DNA of 64,000 bases, from NCBI GenBank assembly GCA_963747765.1, contig CAVVGH010000002.1, forward strand, positions 87,195 through 151,194. The letters are read 5' to 3'. The notes below the pieces were generated by a model that was not told where the DNA came from, made no database searches, and worked only from the letters and a program-made list of their open reading frames with translations. Of the stretch, positions 28,499-36,725 are shown one piece after another. The stretch comes from VRUE01 sp963747765. Its GTDB lineage: Bacteria > Actinomycetota > Thermoleophilia > Solirubrobacterales > 70-9. Positions within the stretch are counted from its first letter, which is position 1; each line of letters starts with the position of its first letter. Position numbers and translations under genes: made by a program.

Positions 28499-29551
28499 TC
28501 AGCTGGGCACGGCGTAGATCTGTCCGTCCGCTTCCACCACTCGCTTCGGCGCCAGGCCGCTGGGCGCCGGGCCGCCGACCACTTCGCCGGTCGCGGCGCT
28601 GTATTGGGCCCCGTGACAGGGGCAGTAGATCTGGCTGCCGTCGTAGCCGACGGTGCAGCCGGCGTGGGTGCAGACGGCGCTGAATGCTTTGAGGTTGCCG
28701 TTGGACTCCCGAATGAGGATGTCCGGAGAGCCATCGGCCGGGTCGGAGTAGGTCGCTGCCTGTCCCTTCGGAAGCTGGCGCCCTGGCCCGAGCTTGACCG
28801 CACCCCCGGGAAGCCCGGGCGCCTTGGCCGAGCCCTGCTTGGGTCGCCCCTGGCCCTGGCCGGCTCCGACCAGCGTTCGGGCGGATGCGATCGGACCTGT
28901 GTAGGGGCCCTTCAGCAGCGTTGAGATGCCCGCGATCGTCAGGCCCGCCGTGGCCAGCTCGCCGAGCAGCACGCGTCTGGTTCTCGTCGCCTCCGCCTGG
29001 GTCGGCGCCTGTTCGGGACTTGGGGGGCGGAGCCGGGTGCGCCGCGTCAGTGACTCGGGCGGGTTCTCTAGCACGTTGTCGAGTGCCGGCTGGTCAGCTG
29101 CACCGGCCAGCACGAAAGGCAGCCAGGCGAACACGAAGACGATGTCGGGGCCGAGGAAGTAGGGACTGGTGTGCCAGCTTGCGGTGAGGAAGAAGATGAG
29201 GTTCAGGCTCAGGCCCGCTGCCGCGGCAAGCCTGGTTCGCAGGCCGGCCGCCACCAGGAGCCCAACCAGGATCTCGAAGATCGCCACGCCAACTCCGGCC
29301 AGCGCCGCGTGGGGGATGGCGAAGGTGCGCAGCAGGAAGCCCCCCGGCGTGCCGCCTGCGAAACCGTGCAGCTGCGATCCGATGTAGGTGGGGGCGCCGG
29401 GGTGCAGGAAGCCGGGGTCGCTCAGCTTCTGAATGCCGGCATAGACAAAGGTGATCCCAAGGAAGAGTCGCAGGGGGAGGAGGGCGACGCCGGGCCGCAA
29501 TGTGCGCATGCCCGCAAGTGTTGAAGCGGCTCGTAAACGGCGGCTAAGCAT
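28499..29551 (-). CDS. DoxX/DoxD-like membrane protein fused to a Rieske [2Fe-2S] domain
   Basis: About 350 aa from the ATG at 29551 (AAGG about 10 nt upstream); an ATG at 29509 (MRTLRPGVALLPLRLF) is the alternative, directly before the first helix. Residues about 20-150 are a four-helix DoxX-like domain (LRLFLGITFVYAGIQKLSDP, GVGVAIFEILVGLLVAAG). After a linker and one more hydrophobic segment, the C-terminal 110 residues form a Rieske domain with CTHAGC and CPCHG (His/Cys ligands plus the extra Cys pair), facing outside. DoxX domains occur in thiosulfate:quinone oxidoreductases and related quinone enzymes. The fusion suggests electron transfer between a quinone and the Fe-S cluster (inference). 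Confidence 0.85.
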   Translation of the reverse strand: MLSRRLRAASTLAGMRTLRPGVALLPLRLFLGITFVYAGIQKLSDPGFLHPGAPTYIGSQLHGFAGGTPGGFLLRTFAIPHAALAGVGVAIFEILVGLLVAAGLRTRLAAAAGLSLNLIFFLTASWHTSPYFLGPDIVFVFAWLPFVLAGAADQPALDNVLENPPESLTRRTRLRPPSPEQAPTQAEATRTRRVLLGELATAGLTIAGISTLLKGPYTGPIASARTLVGAGQGQGRPKQGSAKAPGLPGGAVKLGPGRQLPKGQAATYSDPADGSPDILIRESNGNLKAFSAVCTHAGCTVGYDGSQIYCPCHGAQYSAATGEVVGGPAPSGLAPKRVVEADGQIYAVPS

Positions 29552-29680
29552 TTTCTGACGGCCTTCTAACCCCGGCTGCGCATTCTGAAGAGCGTCCGGC
29601 AAGCCGCGGGACCGCGTTAAGAAGGCAAGAAATGCCCTCTAACAAGCGAAGATCTGGGGATCCACCGGTATCTTTAGATT

Positions 29681-31375
29681 GTGGAACGCGATGCGCTGGA
29701 TGAGCATCGCCTACGCCGGCTCATGGATGTCGGCCGCGGTCTCGTCGCCCAGCTTGATCTTGAGACTGTCCTGCGCGAAATCGTCGATGTCGCCCGCGAC
29801 CTGACGCGGGCTCGGTACGCGGCTCTCGGTGTGCTCAACGAGGACCGCCACGAATTGGAACGCTTCATTCAGGTGGGGATCGACGATGAGACCCGCGCGG
29901 CGATCGGCGAGCCTCCGCGCGGCCGCGGCGTGCTGGGTGAGCTGACTCGCAACCCGGTCGCGCTGCGGCTGCGCGAGGTAGGCGAGCACCCCCGCTCCTA
30001 CGGTTTCCCTGCCGGCCATCCGCCGATGCACAGCTTCCTCGGTGTGCCGATCGTCGTTCGCGGCGAGGCCTACGGCAACCTCTACCTGGCCGAGAAGATG
30101 GGCGCCGACGAGTTCGACGACGCCGACGAGGAAGCCGCGACGATCCTCGCCGAATGGGCGGCGGTCACGATCTTCAACGTCCGTCTCCACAGCCAACTGG
30201 AGGATGAACGCGGCGCCCTGGAGAGGGCGGTGCACGCGCTCGAGGCGACAACCGAGATCGCCCGGGCGGTCGGGGGCGAGACAGACCGGGCGCGAGTCCT
30301 GGAGACGATTGCGAAGCGGACGCGGGCGCTGGTGGGTGCCCGGTCGCTGCTGGTCCTGCTGCGCGACGGCGAGCGGCTGGAGGTGGCGGCGGCTGCGGGT
30401 GAGATGGACGCCGAGGCGGTCGGCAGTCACCTGGCGCTTGACTCCTCCACGCCGGAGGACGCCGTGCGGGCGGCCCGCGATCTCGGCATCGACGCCCGCG
30501 CTGCACTGCTCGCACCGCTCCGCTTCCATGGCAGGACGCTGGGGACAATCGTCGCGTTCGACCGGCTGGAGGAAGGCCCGGTGTTCTTTGCGGAAGACAA
30601 GCGCCTGCTGGTTGCCGCCTCGGCGAGCGCCGCAACGGCGGTGGCGACCGTGCAGTCGGTGACCGAGGACCGGCTGCGCCACAGCCTGAGAACGTCGGAG
30701 CGCGAGAGGGCGCGCTGGGCGCGCGAACTGCACGACTCGACACTGCAGGGGCTGGGGTCGCGGCGCGTGCTGCTGGCGTCGGTCGTGAAGCGGGGAGCCG
30801 GGCCGGAGCTTGTCGAGGTGGTGCGCGAGGTGGTCGACGAGCTCAGCCGGGACATCGAGGAGCTGCGGGGGCTGATCACCGAGCTTCGACCCGCAACCCT
30901 CGACCAGATCGGCCTGGCTGCAGCGCTCGAGGACCTCGCCGATCGGGTCGCCAGCGCGTCCGGGATGGAGCTGGCAACCGACTTCGCGATTCGCAGCGAA
31001 CGCTTCGATCCGGAGCTCGAGACGGTTGCCTACCGGCTTGTGCAGGAGGCGCTGAACAATGTCGTCAAGCATGCCGAAGCTTCCACGTCGACCCTTCACG
31101 TTGCCGAAGGCGATGGGCACCTGGAGGTGTGCGTGGTCGACGATGGCCGCGGTTTCGATGCCGCTGTGAAGCATGGCGGGTTCGGATTGGTTGGGATGCG
31201 GGAGCGAGTCGAGCTGGCAGGTGGCGATCTGCGGATCGAATCGAGGCCGGGGTCCGGAACGCGCGTCATGGCGTCGATCCCGCTCGCGGACGTGGAGGCG
31301 GAGGGGGTGGAGCCAGTGCAGGTGGCTGATCCCGACGATGACACGGGATCGCGCGGCGCCCAGTCTGGGCGATAG
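29681..31375 (+). CDS. DosS/DevS-like sensor histidine kinase with two GAF domains
   Basis: 564 aa from a GTG at 29681. Two GAF domains occupy about 20-165 (LDLETVLREIVDVARDLTRARYAALGVL) and 185-325. The HisKA_3 dimerisation domain has ARELHDSTLQGLG (phospho-acceptor His) at about 347-358, with LITELRPATLDQIGL. The HATPase_c domain has EALNNVVKHA, DDGRGF and GFGLVGMRERVELAGG. This is the NarL/DosS type of cytoplasmic kinase; the first GAF could bind haem or another small ligand. No membrane segment is present. The gene converges on a NarL-type regulator (8 bp between stops), its likely partner. There is no clear SD, so the mRNA may be leaderless. Confidence 0.92.
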   Translation: MERDALDEHRLRRLMDVGRGLVAQLDLETVLREIVDVARDLTRARYAALGVLNEDRHELERFIQVGIDDETRAAIGEPPRGRGVLGELTRNPVALRLREVGEHPRSYGFPAGHPPMHSFLGVPIVVRGEAYGNLYLAEKMGADEFDDADEEAATILAEWAAVTIFNVRLHSQLEDERGALERAVHALEATTEIARAVGGETDRARVLETIAKRTRALVGARSLLVLLRDGERLEVAAAAGEMDAEAVGSHLALDSSTPEDAVRAARDLGIDARAALLAPLRFHGRTLGTIVAFDRLEEGPVFFAEDKRLLVAASASAATAVATVQSVTEDRLRHSLRTSERERARWARELHDSTLQGLGSRRVLLASVVKRGAGPELVEVVREVVDELSRDIEELRGLITELRPATLDQIGLAAALEDLADRVASASGMELATDFAIRSERFDPELETVAYRLVQEALNNVVKHAEASTSTLHVAEGDGHLEVCVVDDGRGFDAAVKHGGFGLVGMRERVELAGGDLRIESRPGSGTRVMASIPLADVEAEGVEPVQVADPDDDTGSRGAQSGR

Positions 31376-31383
31376 CGCCTTGC

Positions 31384-32061
31384 CTATGTATCGATCAGGC
31401 CGCGGACGAGCGCGCTGTGCACGAGTTCCGCGCGGCTGCTGACGCCGAGCTTCTGCTGGATGTGCGCGCGGTGGGTCTCGACCGTGCGCACGCTGATGAA
31501 GAGCTTCTCGGCGATCTCGGCATTCGTGTGCCCGAGGGCGATCAGGCGAAGGACATCCACCTCGCGCTCGCTGAGGTCGCGTTTGCTGGGTTCGGGTTCG
31601 GCGGCGAGGCGAGCTCCGAGCGCGGGTTGGAGATAGGTCTCTCCCGCAGCCGCGCTGCGCACGGCCTGCACTAGCTCGTCGTCCGCGGCCTCCTTGAGGA
31701 CGTAGCCGAGAACACCGAGCTGGAGCGCCTGGCGGGCGAATCCGGGCTCCTTCTGCATTGTGAGGACCACGATGCGGGTTTCCGGTGACGCCTCCAGGAT
31801 TTCGGGAATCGCCTCGAGGCTCGGTTGCCCGGGCATGTTGAGGTCGAGGATCAGGATGGTGGGTTTGTGGCCGCGCACATAGCGCACAGCGGACTCCGCA
31901 TCCTCCGCCTCCGCAACGACCTTGAAGCACTGCTCTTCCTCAAGCAACAGCCGCAGGGCACGCCGAACCACGGTGTGATCGTCCGCGATCACGATTGTGG
32001 TGAGCTCCCGTGCGTTCGCATCGACCGCCGCGGAATTGCTGGCACCAGCCGCAGTCGTCAT
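31384..32061 (-). CDS. NarL/LuxR-family response regulator
   Basis: 225 aa. The receiver domain carries IVIADDHTVVRRAL (acidic pocket), ILILDLNMPGQP (phospho-acceptor Asp near residue 73), VVLTMQ and LGYVLKEAADDEL (conserved Lys). The LuxR-type HTH is at about 155-220: LSEREVDVLRLIALGHTNAEIAEKLFISVRTVETHRAHIQQKLG. It is tail-to-tail with the DosS-like kinase, so its own promoter lies to the right, near the tRNA-Thr side. It probably turns kinase phosphorylation into transcription control. Confidence 0.93.
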   Translation of the reverse strand: MTTAAGASNSAAVDANARELTTIVIADDHTVVRRALRLLLEEEQCFKVVAEAEDAESAVRYVRGHKPTILILDLNMPGQPSLEAIPEILEASPETRIVVLTMQKEPGFARQALQLGVLGYVLKEAADDELVQAVRSAAAGETYLQPALGARLAAEPEPSKRDLSEREVDVLRLIALGHTNAEIAEKLFISVRTVETHRAHIQQKLGVSSRAELVHSALVRGLIDT

Positions 32062-32170
32062 CCAAACGATCCTAGCCCCACCTGGACACGACCTCGTCAG
32101 TAGAAGCCCGCATTTCTCATGTGGATGCGCCCGACGCCCGTGCCTGCGGGCGACATCGACCCCAGATCAG

Positions 32171-32243
32171 AGCCGGCGAGCGGATTTGAACCGCTGACCC
32201 CTTCATTACGAGTGAAGTGCTCTACCAACTGAGCTACGCCGGC
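32171..32243 (-). tRNA. tRNA-Thr (anticodon CGT)
   Basis: On the minus strand, acceptor GCCGGCG pairs with CGCCGGC. The anticodon stem CTTCA/TGAAG carries loop CTCGTAA (anticodon CGT), and the T arm is AGCGG TTCAAAT CCGCT. The CCA is not encoded. This is the second Thr tRNA in the window (the other reads GGT). Confidence 0.97.
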
Positions 32244-32297
32244 CGGATGGCTCCATTCTAGGAGTGGCGGGTTTGCGGTGCTGGAGCGAGGGTCGGG

Positions 32298-32732
32298 TCA
32301 GCCGCGCCTTGCGAGGAAGGCGATCGAGCGTCCCGGGCGCGCACAGCTGACCGCTATCCCGTGTTCGGCGACGGTGCCGAGGCAGCGGTAGCCGCGCACG
32401 CTGCAGGAGAAGCGCGAGCTGTCAGCGGGTGAGGCGCAGCCGCCCTGGCTGCTCCAGGCGGCGGCGACGGCCTGGCCGTCGCCGCAGTCGATCCCAGTCA
32501 CCCGGAGACCCTCGATGCCGGCCTCCCCGCCTGTGCAGCTGCGGGCCGAGGCGCCGGCGGGCGAGGGCGTGGCTGGTTCTTCGTCGGCCTGGGCTTGGGT
32601 TGTGGGTTGGCCCTGAGTGGTTGCCGCAGAGTCGTTCGACCCATCGGAGCCACAGCCCGCCAGAAGCAGGACCGCGAGAACGACAACGAGTAGGAGTGAC
32701 GGCACGGTCTTCGTCGGCAGTGCGGTCTTCAT
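32298..32732 (-). CDS. Small secreted lipoprotein with multiple cysteines
   Basis: 144 aa from the ATG at 32732 (AGGGAT just upstream). Signal peptide II: MKTALPTKTVPSLLLVVVLAVLLLAGC, with lipobox LAGC. A Gln/Thr/Pro-rich linker is followed by a domain of about 85 residues with six cysteines (SCTGGEAG, GIDCGDG, GGCAS, FSCSV, YRCLG, VSCARPG), probably disulfide-linked. No family recognised. It would sit on the outer face of the membrane. It follows the UDG gene, which reads the same way and ends 16 bp upstream, so they may share a transcript. Confidence 0.78.
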   Translation of the reverse strand: MKTALPTKTVPSLLLVVVLAVLLLAGCGSDGSNDSAATTQGQPTTQAQADEEPATPSPAGASARSCTGGEAGIEGLRVTGIDCGDGQAVAAAWSSQGGCASPADSSRFSCSVRGYRCLGTVAEHGIAVSCARPGRSIAFLARRG

Positions 32733-32748
32733 CGGATCCCTGCCTAAC

Positions 32749-33501
32749 TTACCTCGGTGGGCCCGGTGGCGAGCGCTCTGCACGACTCCTCTCCTCGACC
32801 AGCCTGGCCGCGCGCACGAAGATCTCGTCGAGCATTGGCTCGGTCAGCCTGCCCGTGAAGGTGTTCTGCTGGCTCGGGTGGTAGCAGCCGAGCAGCGCCC
32901 AGTCGTCCACCGACGCCTCGATCCCGTGGCCGAAGCGGGGCTTTGGCCGGGGTGGCTCGCAGCCGAGCGAGCGCAGGGCGCGCAGCGTCCCATCCCAGGC
33001 GAAGCCACCCAGTGCGACGATCGTCCGGCACCCCTCAAGCAGCGCGAGCTCGCGCGACAGGTAGGGCAGGCAGTTGTCCCGCTCAGCCGGCGTTGGCCTG
33101 TTTTCCGGAGGTGCGCAGCGCACGACGGCGGTGACATACGCGTCGATGAGGCGCAGCCCGTCTTCGCGGCTGACCGACTCAGGCTGGGTCGCGAGGCCGG
33201 CGCGATGCAGCGCCGCATAGAGCCAGTCGCCGGAGCGGTCGCCGGTGAACATCCGGCCCGTTCGGTTGCCGCCATGGGCCGCCGGGGCAAGGCCGACGAT
33301 CGCCAGGCGAGCGGCTGGGTCTCCGAAGCCGGCGAGCGGTCGCGACCAGTAGTCGTCGTCGCGGAAGCGGCGCGGCGGGGTGCCTGCGCTCTCCTCTCGC
33401 CACGCCACCAGTCGGGGGCAGCGCCTGCAGGCATGGATCTCGGCAGCGAGTCCGGGGAGGGCCTCGACACCGCTGGAGGGCGAGTTTTGTGGCCGGGTCA
33501 C
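32749..33501 (-). CDS. Family 5 uracil-DNA glycosylase (UdgB-like)
   Basis: About 250 aa from a GTG at 33501 (VTRPQNSPSS); the start is uncertain. Key motifs: IHACRRCPRLVAWRE (first Fe-S cysteines), GLAPAAHGGNRTGRMFTGDRSG (the family 5 active-site motif, lacking the usual catalytic Asp/Asn of family 1), VRCAPPENRPTPAERDNC (later Fe-S cysteines), IVALGGFAWDG, and YHPSQQNTFTGRLT (the conserved His motif). This enzyme removes uracil and other deaminated bases from DNA in base-excision repair, and carries a 4Fe-4S cluster. The length matches the family. Confidence 0.92.
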   Translation of the reverse strand: MTRPQNSPSSGVEALPGLAAEIHACRRCPRLVAWREESAGTPPRRFRDDDYWSRPLAGFGDPAARLAIVGLAPAAHGGNRTGRMFTGDRSGDWLYAALHRAGLATQPESVSREDGLRLIDAYVTAVVRCAPPENRPTPAERDNCLPYLSRELALLEGCRTIVALGGFAWDGTLRALRSLGCEPPRPKPRFGHGIEASVDDWALLGCYHPSQQNTFTGRLTEPMLDEIFVRAARLVEERSRAERSPPGPPR

Positions 33502-33625
33502 CTCGATGCGTTCTATCAGCAAGCGGAGTGGCGAAGGAGGGAATCCAGCTCGAGGTTGCGCAGTGGGCTTTGCACTGAATACAATCGAGTGAAGGAATAA
33601 CTGCACAACGATCGGAGGAGGCGTT

Positions 33626-34303
33626 TTGGCAGAGAAAAAGGGGAAGAAAGGCAAACGCAAACCGAAACCGAAGGGCCGGTGGGCGATCGACCAGCGCCTC
33701 GTGAAAGCCCTGACGCACGAGCTTCGCGTCGAAATCCTCGGAATCCTCAACGAAAGGATCGCCAGTCCAAACGAACTCGCCAACGAGCTGAACGAAGGCC
33801 TGAGTCAGGTCAGCTACCACGTCAAAGTGCTCAGGGACTACGAATGCATCGAGCTCGTCAAGACCGAGCCACGCCGCGGCGCGGTCGAGCATTACTACCG
33901 TGCGACGTCGCGAGCCTTCCTTACCGATCGGGATTGGCAGCGGCTTCCCGACTCGATCCGCCCCGGATTGAGCGCCGACCTGCTGAAGCTGATCGTCGGC
34001 GACGCCGCGGCGGCATCGCAGGCGGGGACGCTCGACGCTCGCAAGGACAGGCACATGAGTAGGACCCTGCTGATCGTCGACGACCGCGGCTGGAAGGACC
34101 TGATCGACGTGCTGAAACGCGCGCAGGCGCAGGTGGACCAAGTTCAGACCAAGAGCTCCAGCCGGCTCGAAAAGTCCGGTGAGGCCGGGTTCACGGTGTC
34201 GGCATCGTTGACGGGGTTCGAGATTCCGGAGCCACGGAGCAAGGCGGCAAGCCCCTCGAAGAAGAAGGCAAAGAGAAAAGCCGCGTCGAAAACCAAGCGG
34301 TGA
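33626..34303 (+). CDS. ArsR-like winged-helix transcriptional regulator with lysine-rich ends
   Basis: 225 aa from a TTG at 33626, with GGAGGAGG 5 nt upstream. A basic N-terminal tail (MAEKKGKKGKRKPKPKGR) is followed by an ArsR-type HTH: LVKALTHELRVEILGILNERIASPNELANELNEGLSQVSYHVKVLRDYECIELV, then a wing with RRGAVEHYYRATSRAFL. The C-terminal half has helices and another Lys-rich tail (KKKAKRKAASKTKR). There are no metal-binding Cys pairs, so it is a non-metal member. It is translationally coupled (GTGA overlap) to a ferritin-like lipoprotein gene. The signal is unknown. Confidence 0.85.
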   Translation: MAEKKGKKGKRKPKPKGRWAIDQRLVKALTHELRVEILGILNERIASPNELANELNEGLSQVSYHVKVLRDYECIELVKTEPRRGAVEHYYRATSRAFLTDRDWQRLPDSIRPGLSADLLKLIVGDAAAASQAGTLDARKDRHMSRTLLIVDDRGWKDLIDVLKRAQAQVDQVQTKSSSRLEKSGEAGFTVSASLTGFEIPEPRSKAASPSKKKAKRKAASKTKR

Positions 34304-34899
34304 TCGACCGACTCGACGGCCGCGCCCTCCGTGCTGTCGCGGTGCTCGCCGCTGCCGCGGCGATCCTCGTGACCGGTTGCGGAGAGCGCGGCCACGGGGC
34401 CGAGACGGATCCCGAAAAGGGGTCCGATGCCGCGATCCTCAATGCGGCACTTGGCCAGGAGCTGACGATGATCGACGCCTACGAACGCGGTATTCCACTG
34501 CTGCATCGCCCGCTCCACCCGCTGGCGCGCCGGCTCCGCGGTCAGGAGCAGGAGTACGTCGATGCTCTCACCAAGGCGATTCGCGGGTTGGGAGGAGAAA
34601 CCGACGCCGAGCGGGCCGACCTCGACTTCTCAGAAGTCAAGACCCAGGCGGACGTTCTCGACCTCGCCTACCGACTGGAGAGCACGGCGCTTGCCGCCGA
34701 CCTGGACGCGGCGCCGCGGCTGTCTACGGATGCGCCCCGCACCCTCGCCGCCTCGCTTGCCGCGGGCCACGCTCAGCACCTGGTCGTGCTGAGGCAGGGC
34801 CTGGGCACCGGCCTGGTGGGCTCGGTGCCCGAGGCGTTTGACGGCGGTGAGGTCTCGCCGCCGGGCATTCCGGCCTCCCAGGGGAATGGCGCGGGGTGA
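34300..34899 (+). CDS. Lipoprotein with ferritin-like helical domain
   Basis: 199 aa from a GTG at 34300 overlapping the previous stop. A signal peptide of lipoprotein type ends AAILVTGC. The mature part is helical: SDAAILNAALGQELTMIDAYERGIPLL, RLRGQEQEYVDALTKAIRGLGGE and DVLDLAYRLESTALAADLDA, then LAAGHAQHLVVLRQGLG. The E and xxH spacing resembles the ferritin-like DUF4439 or desiccation-associated families, so a di-metal site at the cell surface is possible but unproven. The coupling to the ArsR-like regulator suggests a shared stress role (inference). Confidence 0.7.
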   Translation: MIDRLDGRALRAVAVLAAAAAILVTGCGERGHGAETDPEKGSDAAILNAALGQELTMIDAYERGIPLLHRPLHPLARRLRGQEQEYVDALTKAIRGLGGETDAERADLDFSEVKTQADVLDLAYRLESTALAADLDAAPRLSTDAPRTLAASLAAGHAQHLVVLRQGLGTGLVGSVPEAFDGGEVSPPGIPASQGNGAG

Positions 34900-34964
34900 C
34901 CGGGGCCCCAACAATGGGTGACATGGGATCGTCACATCGACCTGACGGAGCCGGCTGAGCAGCG

Positions 34965-35534
34965 ATGTTCCCGCTGAACCTCGCCAATGCCCTCACCCTG
35001 CTGCGCATCCTTGCGGTGCCGGTCGTCGTCGTCGCGCTGCTGGGCAAGACGCCCAACGGCGACGCACTGGCGGCAGCTGTCTTCGCGCTGGCCGCCCTGA
35101 CCGACGGCCTCGACGGCTACTTCGCTCGCTCGCGCGACGCGGTCACCACCTTCGGCAAGCTGATGGACCCGCTCGCCGACAAGCTGCTGATCACCGCGGC
35201 GCTGGTCGCCCTGGTCTCGCTGAATCGACTCGAGGCCTGGGTGGCGATGGTGATCATCGCTCGGGAGATCGCGGTGACGGGCCTGCGCGCGATTGCGGCC
35301 GAGCGCGGGATCGTGATCGCCGCGAGCTGGATGGGAAAGGCAAAGACGGTGCTCCAGATTGCGGCCGTGATCGCGCTGATCGCCGCCAATCCGGCACCGG
35401 CCTGGGTCAACGCTCTCGTCTACGTCGCGGTGGCCGCGACCCTGATCAGCGGTGCCGATTACTTCTTTGGACTGCGGCGCAGGATCGAGGCGGAGCGCGA
35501 AGCTCGCGCCCAGGTCAAGGCCAGGACCGGCTGA
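34965..35534 (+). CDS. pgsA: CDP-diacylglycerol--glycerol-3-phosphate 3-phosphatidyltransferase (PgsA-like)
   Basis: 189-aa membrane enzyme of the CDP-alcohol phosphatidyltransferase family. The signature D-x2-DG-x2-AR-x8-G-x3-D-x3-D is seen as DGLDGYFAR...FGKLMDPLADK at about residues 47-69. The N-terminus (MFPLNLANALTLLRILAVPVVVVALL) and length are those of PgsA, which makes phosphatidylglycerophosphate for anionic phospholipids. Six or so membrane helices are visible. A related enzyme with another alcohol (for example inositol phosphate in actinobacteria) cannot be fully excluded. Confidence 0.87.
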   Translation: MFPLNLANALTLLRILAVPVVVVALLGKTPNGDALAAAVFALAALTDGLDGYFARSRDAVTTFGKLMDPLADKLLITAALVALVSLNRLEAWVAMVIIAREIAVTGLRAIAAERGIVIAASWMGKAKTVLQIAAVIALIAANPAPAWVNALVYVAVAATLISGADYFFGLRRRIEAEREARAQVKARTG

Positions 35535-35594
35535 GCCCGTCGCCGGGCAGGTGACGCATTTCTCGACCGGTGGTCCGGCAGGGGCGCTGGAGGA

Positions 35595-36599
35595 TCAGGC
35601 GGCCGGGGTCTCGAGCCACTCGCGCACGCTCAGATGCTGGCGCCGATGCTCGTCGGACTTGAGCTCTGAGCGGAGGTCGTCGAGCGTTCCATAGCGCTCC
35701 GCGATCACGTTGTGGCGGTGGATGGTCTCGAGGTTCTCCTGGCGGGCCATCACGAATGCGTCGCCGGGCAGGTCGGGATAGCCCTCCACCACGCGGCGCA
35801 CCATCTCCCTGACACAGTCCTCCACGAAGCGGGGTTGGGCATGGGCCTTGGCAACGACCGCGAGCTCGTCGGGCCGCTTCATCAACTCGTAGATCTCCGA
35901 GCTCATCGACTGCTCGACGATGCGCAGCAGCTCCGGCGCGTCGATCCACGACGGCCCACCCTCCGGGCAGCCGACGTGAAGGGTCCCGATCCCGCGCTGG
36001 TTGTGAGTTGCGATTGGGACCGCCTCGATCGCCAGCTCGATCTGCTCGGGATTGAAGCCCTGCGCGGCGAGCCGTTCACGCGCCAGCCCACCGACCATCT
36101 CCTGTGCGCACGGACAGGCAGTCATCCCCTGAGCTTGGACTCCCGTCAGCGTGCGGGTTCCGCGCGCCGAGCTGACCGCCGTCCCAAACAGCACATAGAT
36201 CTCCTGCGTCAGCTGGCCGCTGGCGGGCGTGCTGACCGTCTCGGGGTAGCGCGCCGTTACCGACACCTCGGCACGCAGTCCGCCCTGACGCTCCAGCACG
36301 CGCTGGGAGATGTGAGCGGCGAGGATCTCGGCCCGAAACGCCTCGCCGAGCACCACCTCGTCAATTGCCTCGCCGACAACCTCCTCGAAGCGCGACATGT
36401 GGACACCGGCCTGACGGGGGTTGAGGTCAACGAAGCATTCGAAGTCGGCGTGGTAGAGATCCTCACTGCCGTTCGCCTTGACGCGAATGACCTTCTCCAC
36501 ACCGGTGACACCGACGCGCGAGAGGCTGACCTGGGTTGCCGGGGTCGAGGACTGCACGTCCGGTGCCGAGGTGGGGATGGTTGTCGTCTGGTTCGCCAT
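35595..36599 (-). CDS. folE2: GTP cyclohydrolase FolE2 (MptA-type)
   Basis: 334 aa. Motifs of the COG1469/FolE2 family: VNLNP-like FVDLNPRQAGVHMSRFEE, HISQRVLERQ, GMTACPCAQEMV (Cys region), PIATHNQRGIGTLHVG and FVEDCVREMVRRV. The enzyme opens the GTP ring to make dihydroneopterin triphosphate for folate. FolE2 uses metals other than zinc and in many bacteria backs up FolE when zinc is scarce; no Zur site was looked for by calculation. It is monocistronic and divergent from the main sigma-factor gene, with a short shared upstream region. Confidence 0.92.
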   Translation of the reverse strand: MANQTTTIPTSAPDVQSSTPATQVSLSRVGVTGVEKVIRVKANGSEDLYHADFECFVDLNPRQAGVHMSRFEEVVGEAIDEVVLGEAFRAEILAAHISQRVLERQGGLRAEVSVTARYPETVSTPASGQLTQEIYVLFGTAVSSARGTRTLTGVQAQGMTACPCAQEMVGGLARERLAAQGFNPEQIELAIEAVPIATHNQRGIGTLHVGCPEGGPSWIDAPELLRIVEQSMSSEIYELMKRPDELAVVAKAHAQPRFVEDCVREMVRRVVEGYPDLPGDAFVMARQENLETIHRHNVIAERYGTLDDLRSELKSDEHRRQHLSVREWLETPAA

Positions 36600-36725
36600 C
36601 GCGCCATGAAGCGTAGGTGACCGAGATCGTCGGGTCGTCCAAAGGGGTTCAAGGGCGGGAGTTTGTCGTCCCTATACTTCGCCTCTGGCTGCAGCATTGG
36701 GGTTGGCCGCGGAAGAGAGACTGGG

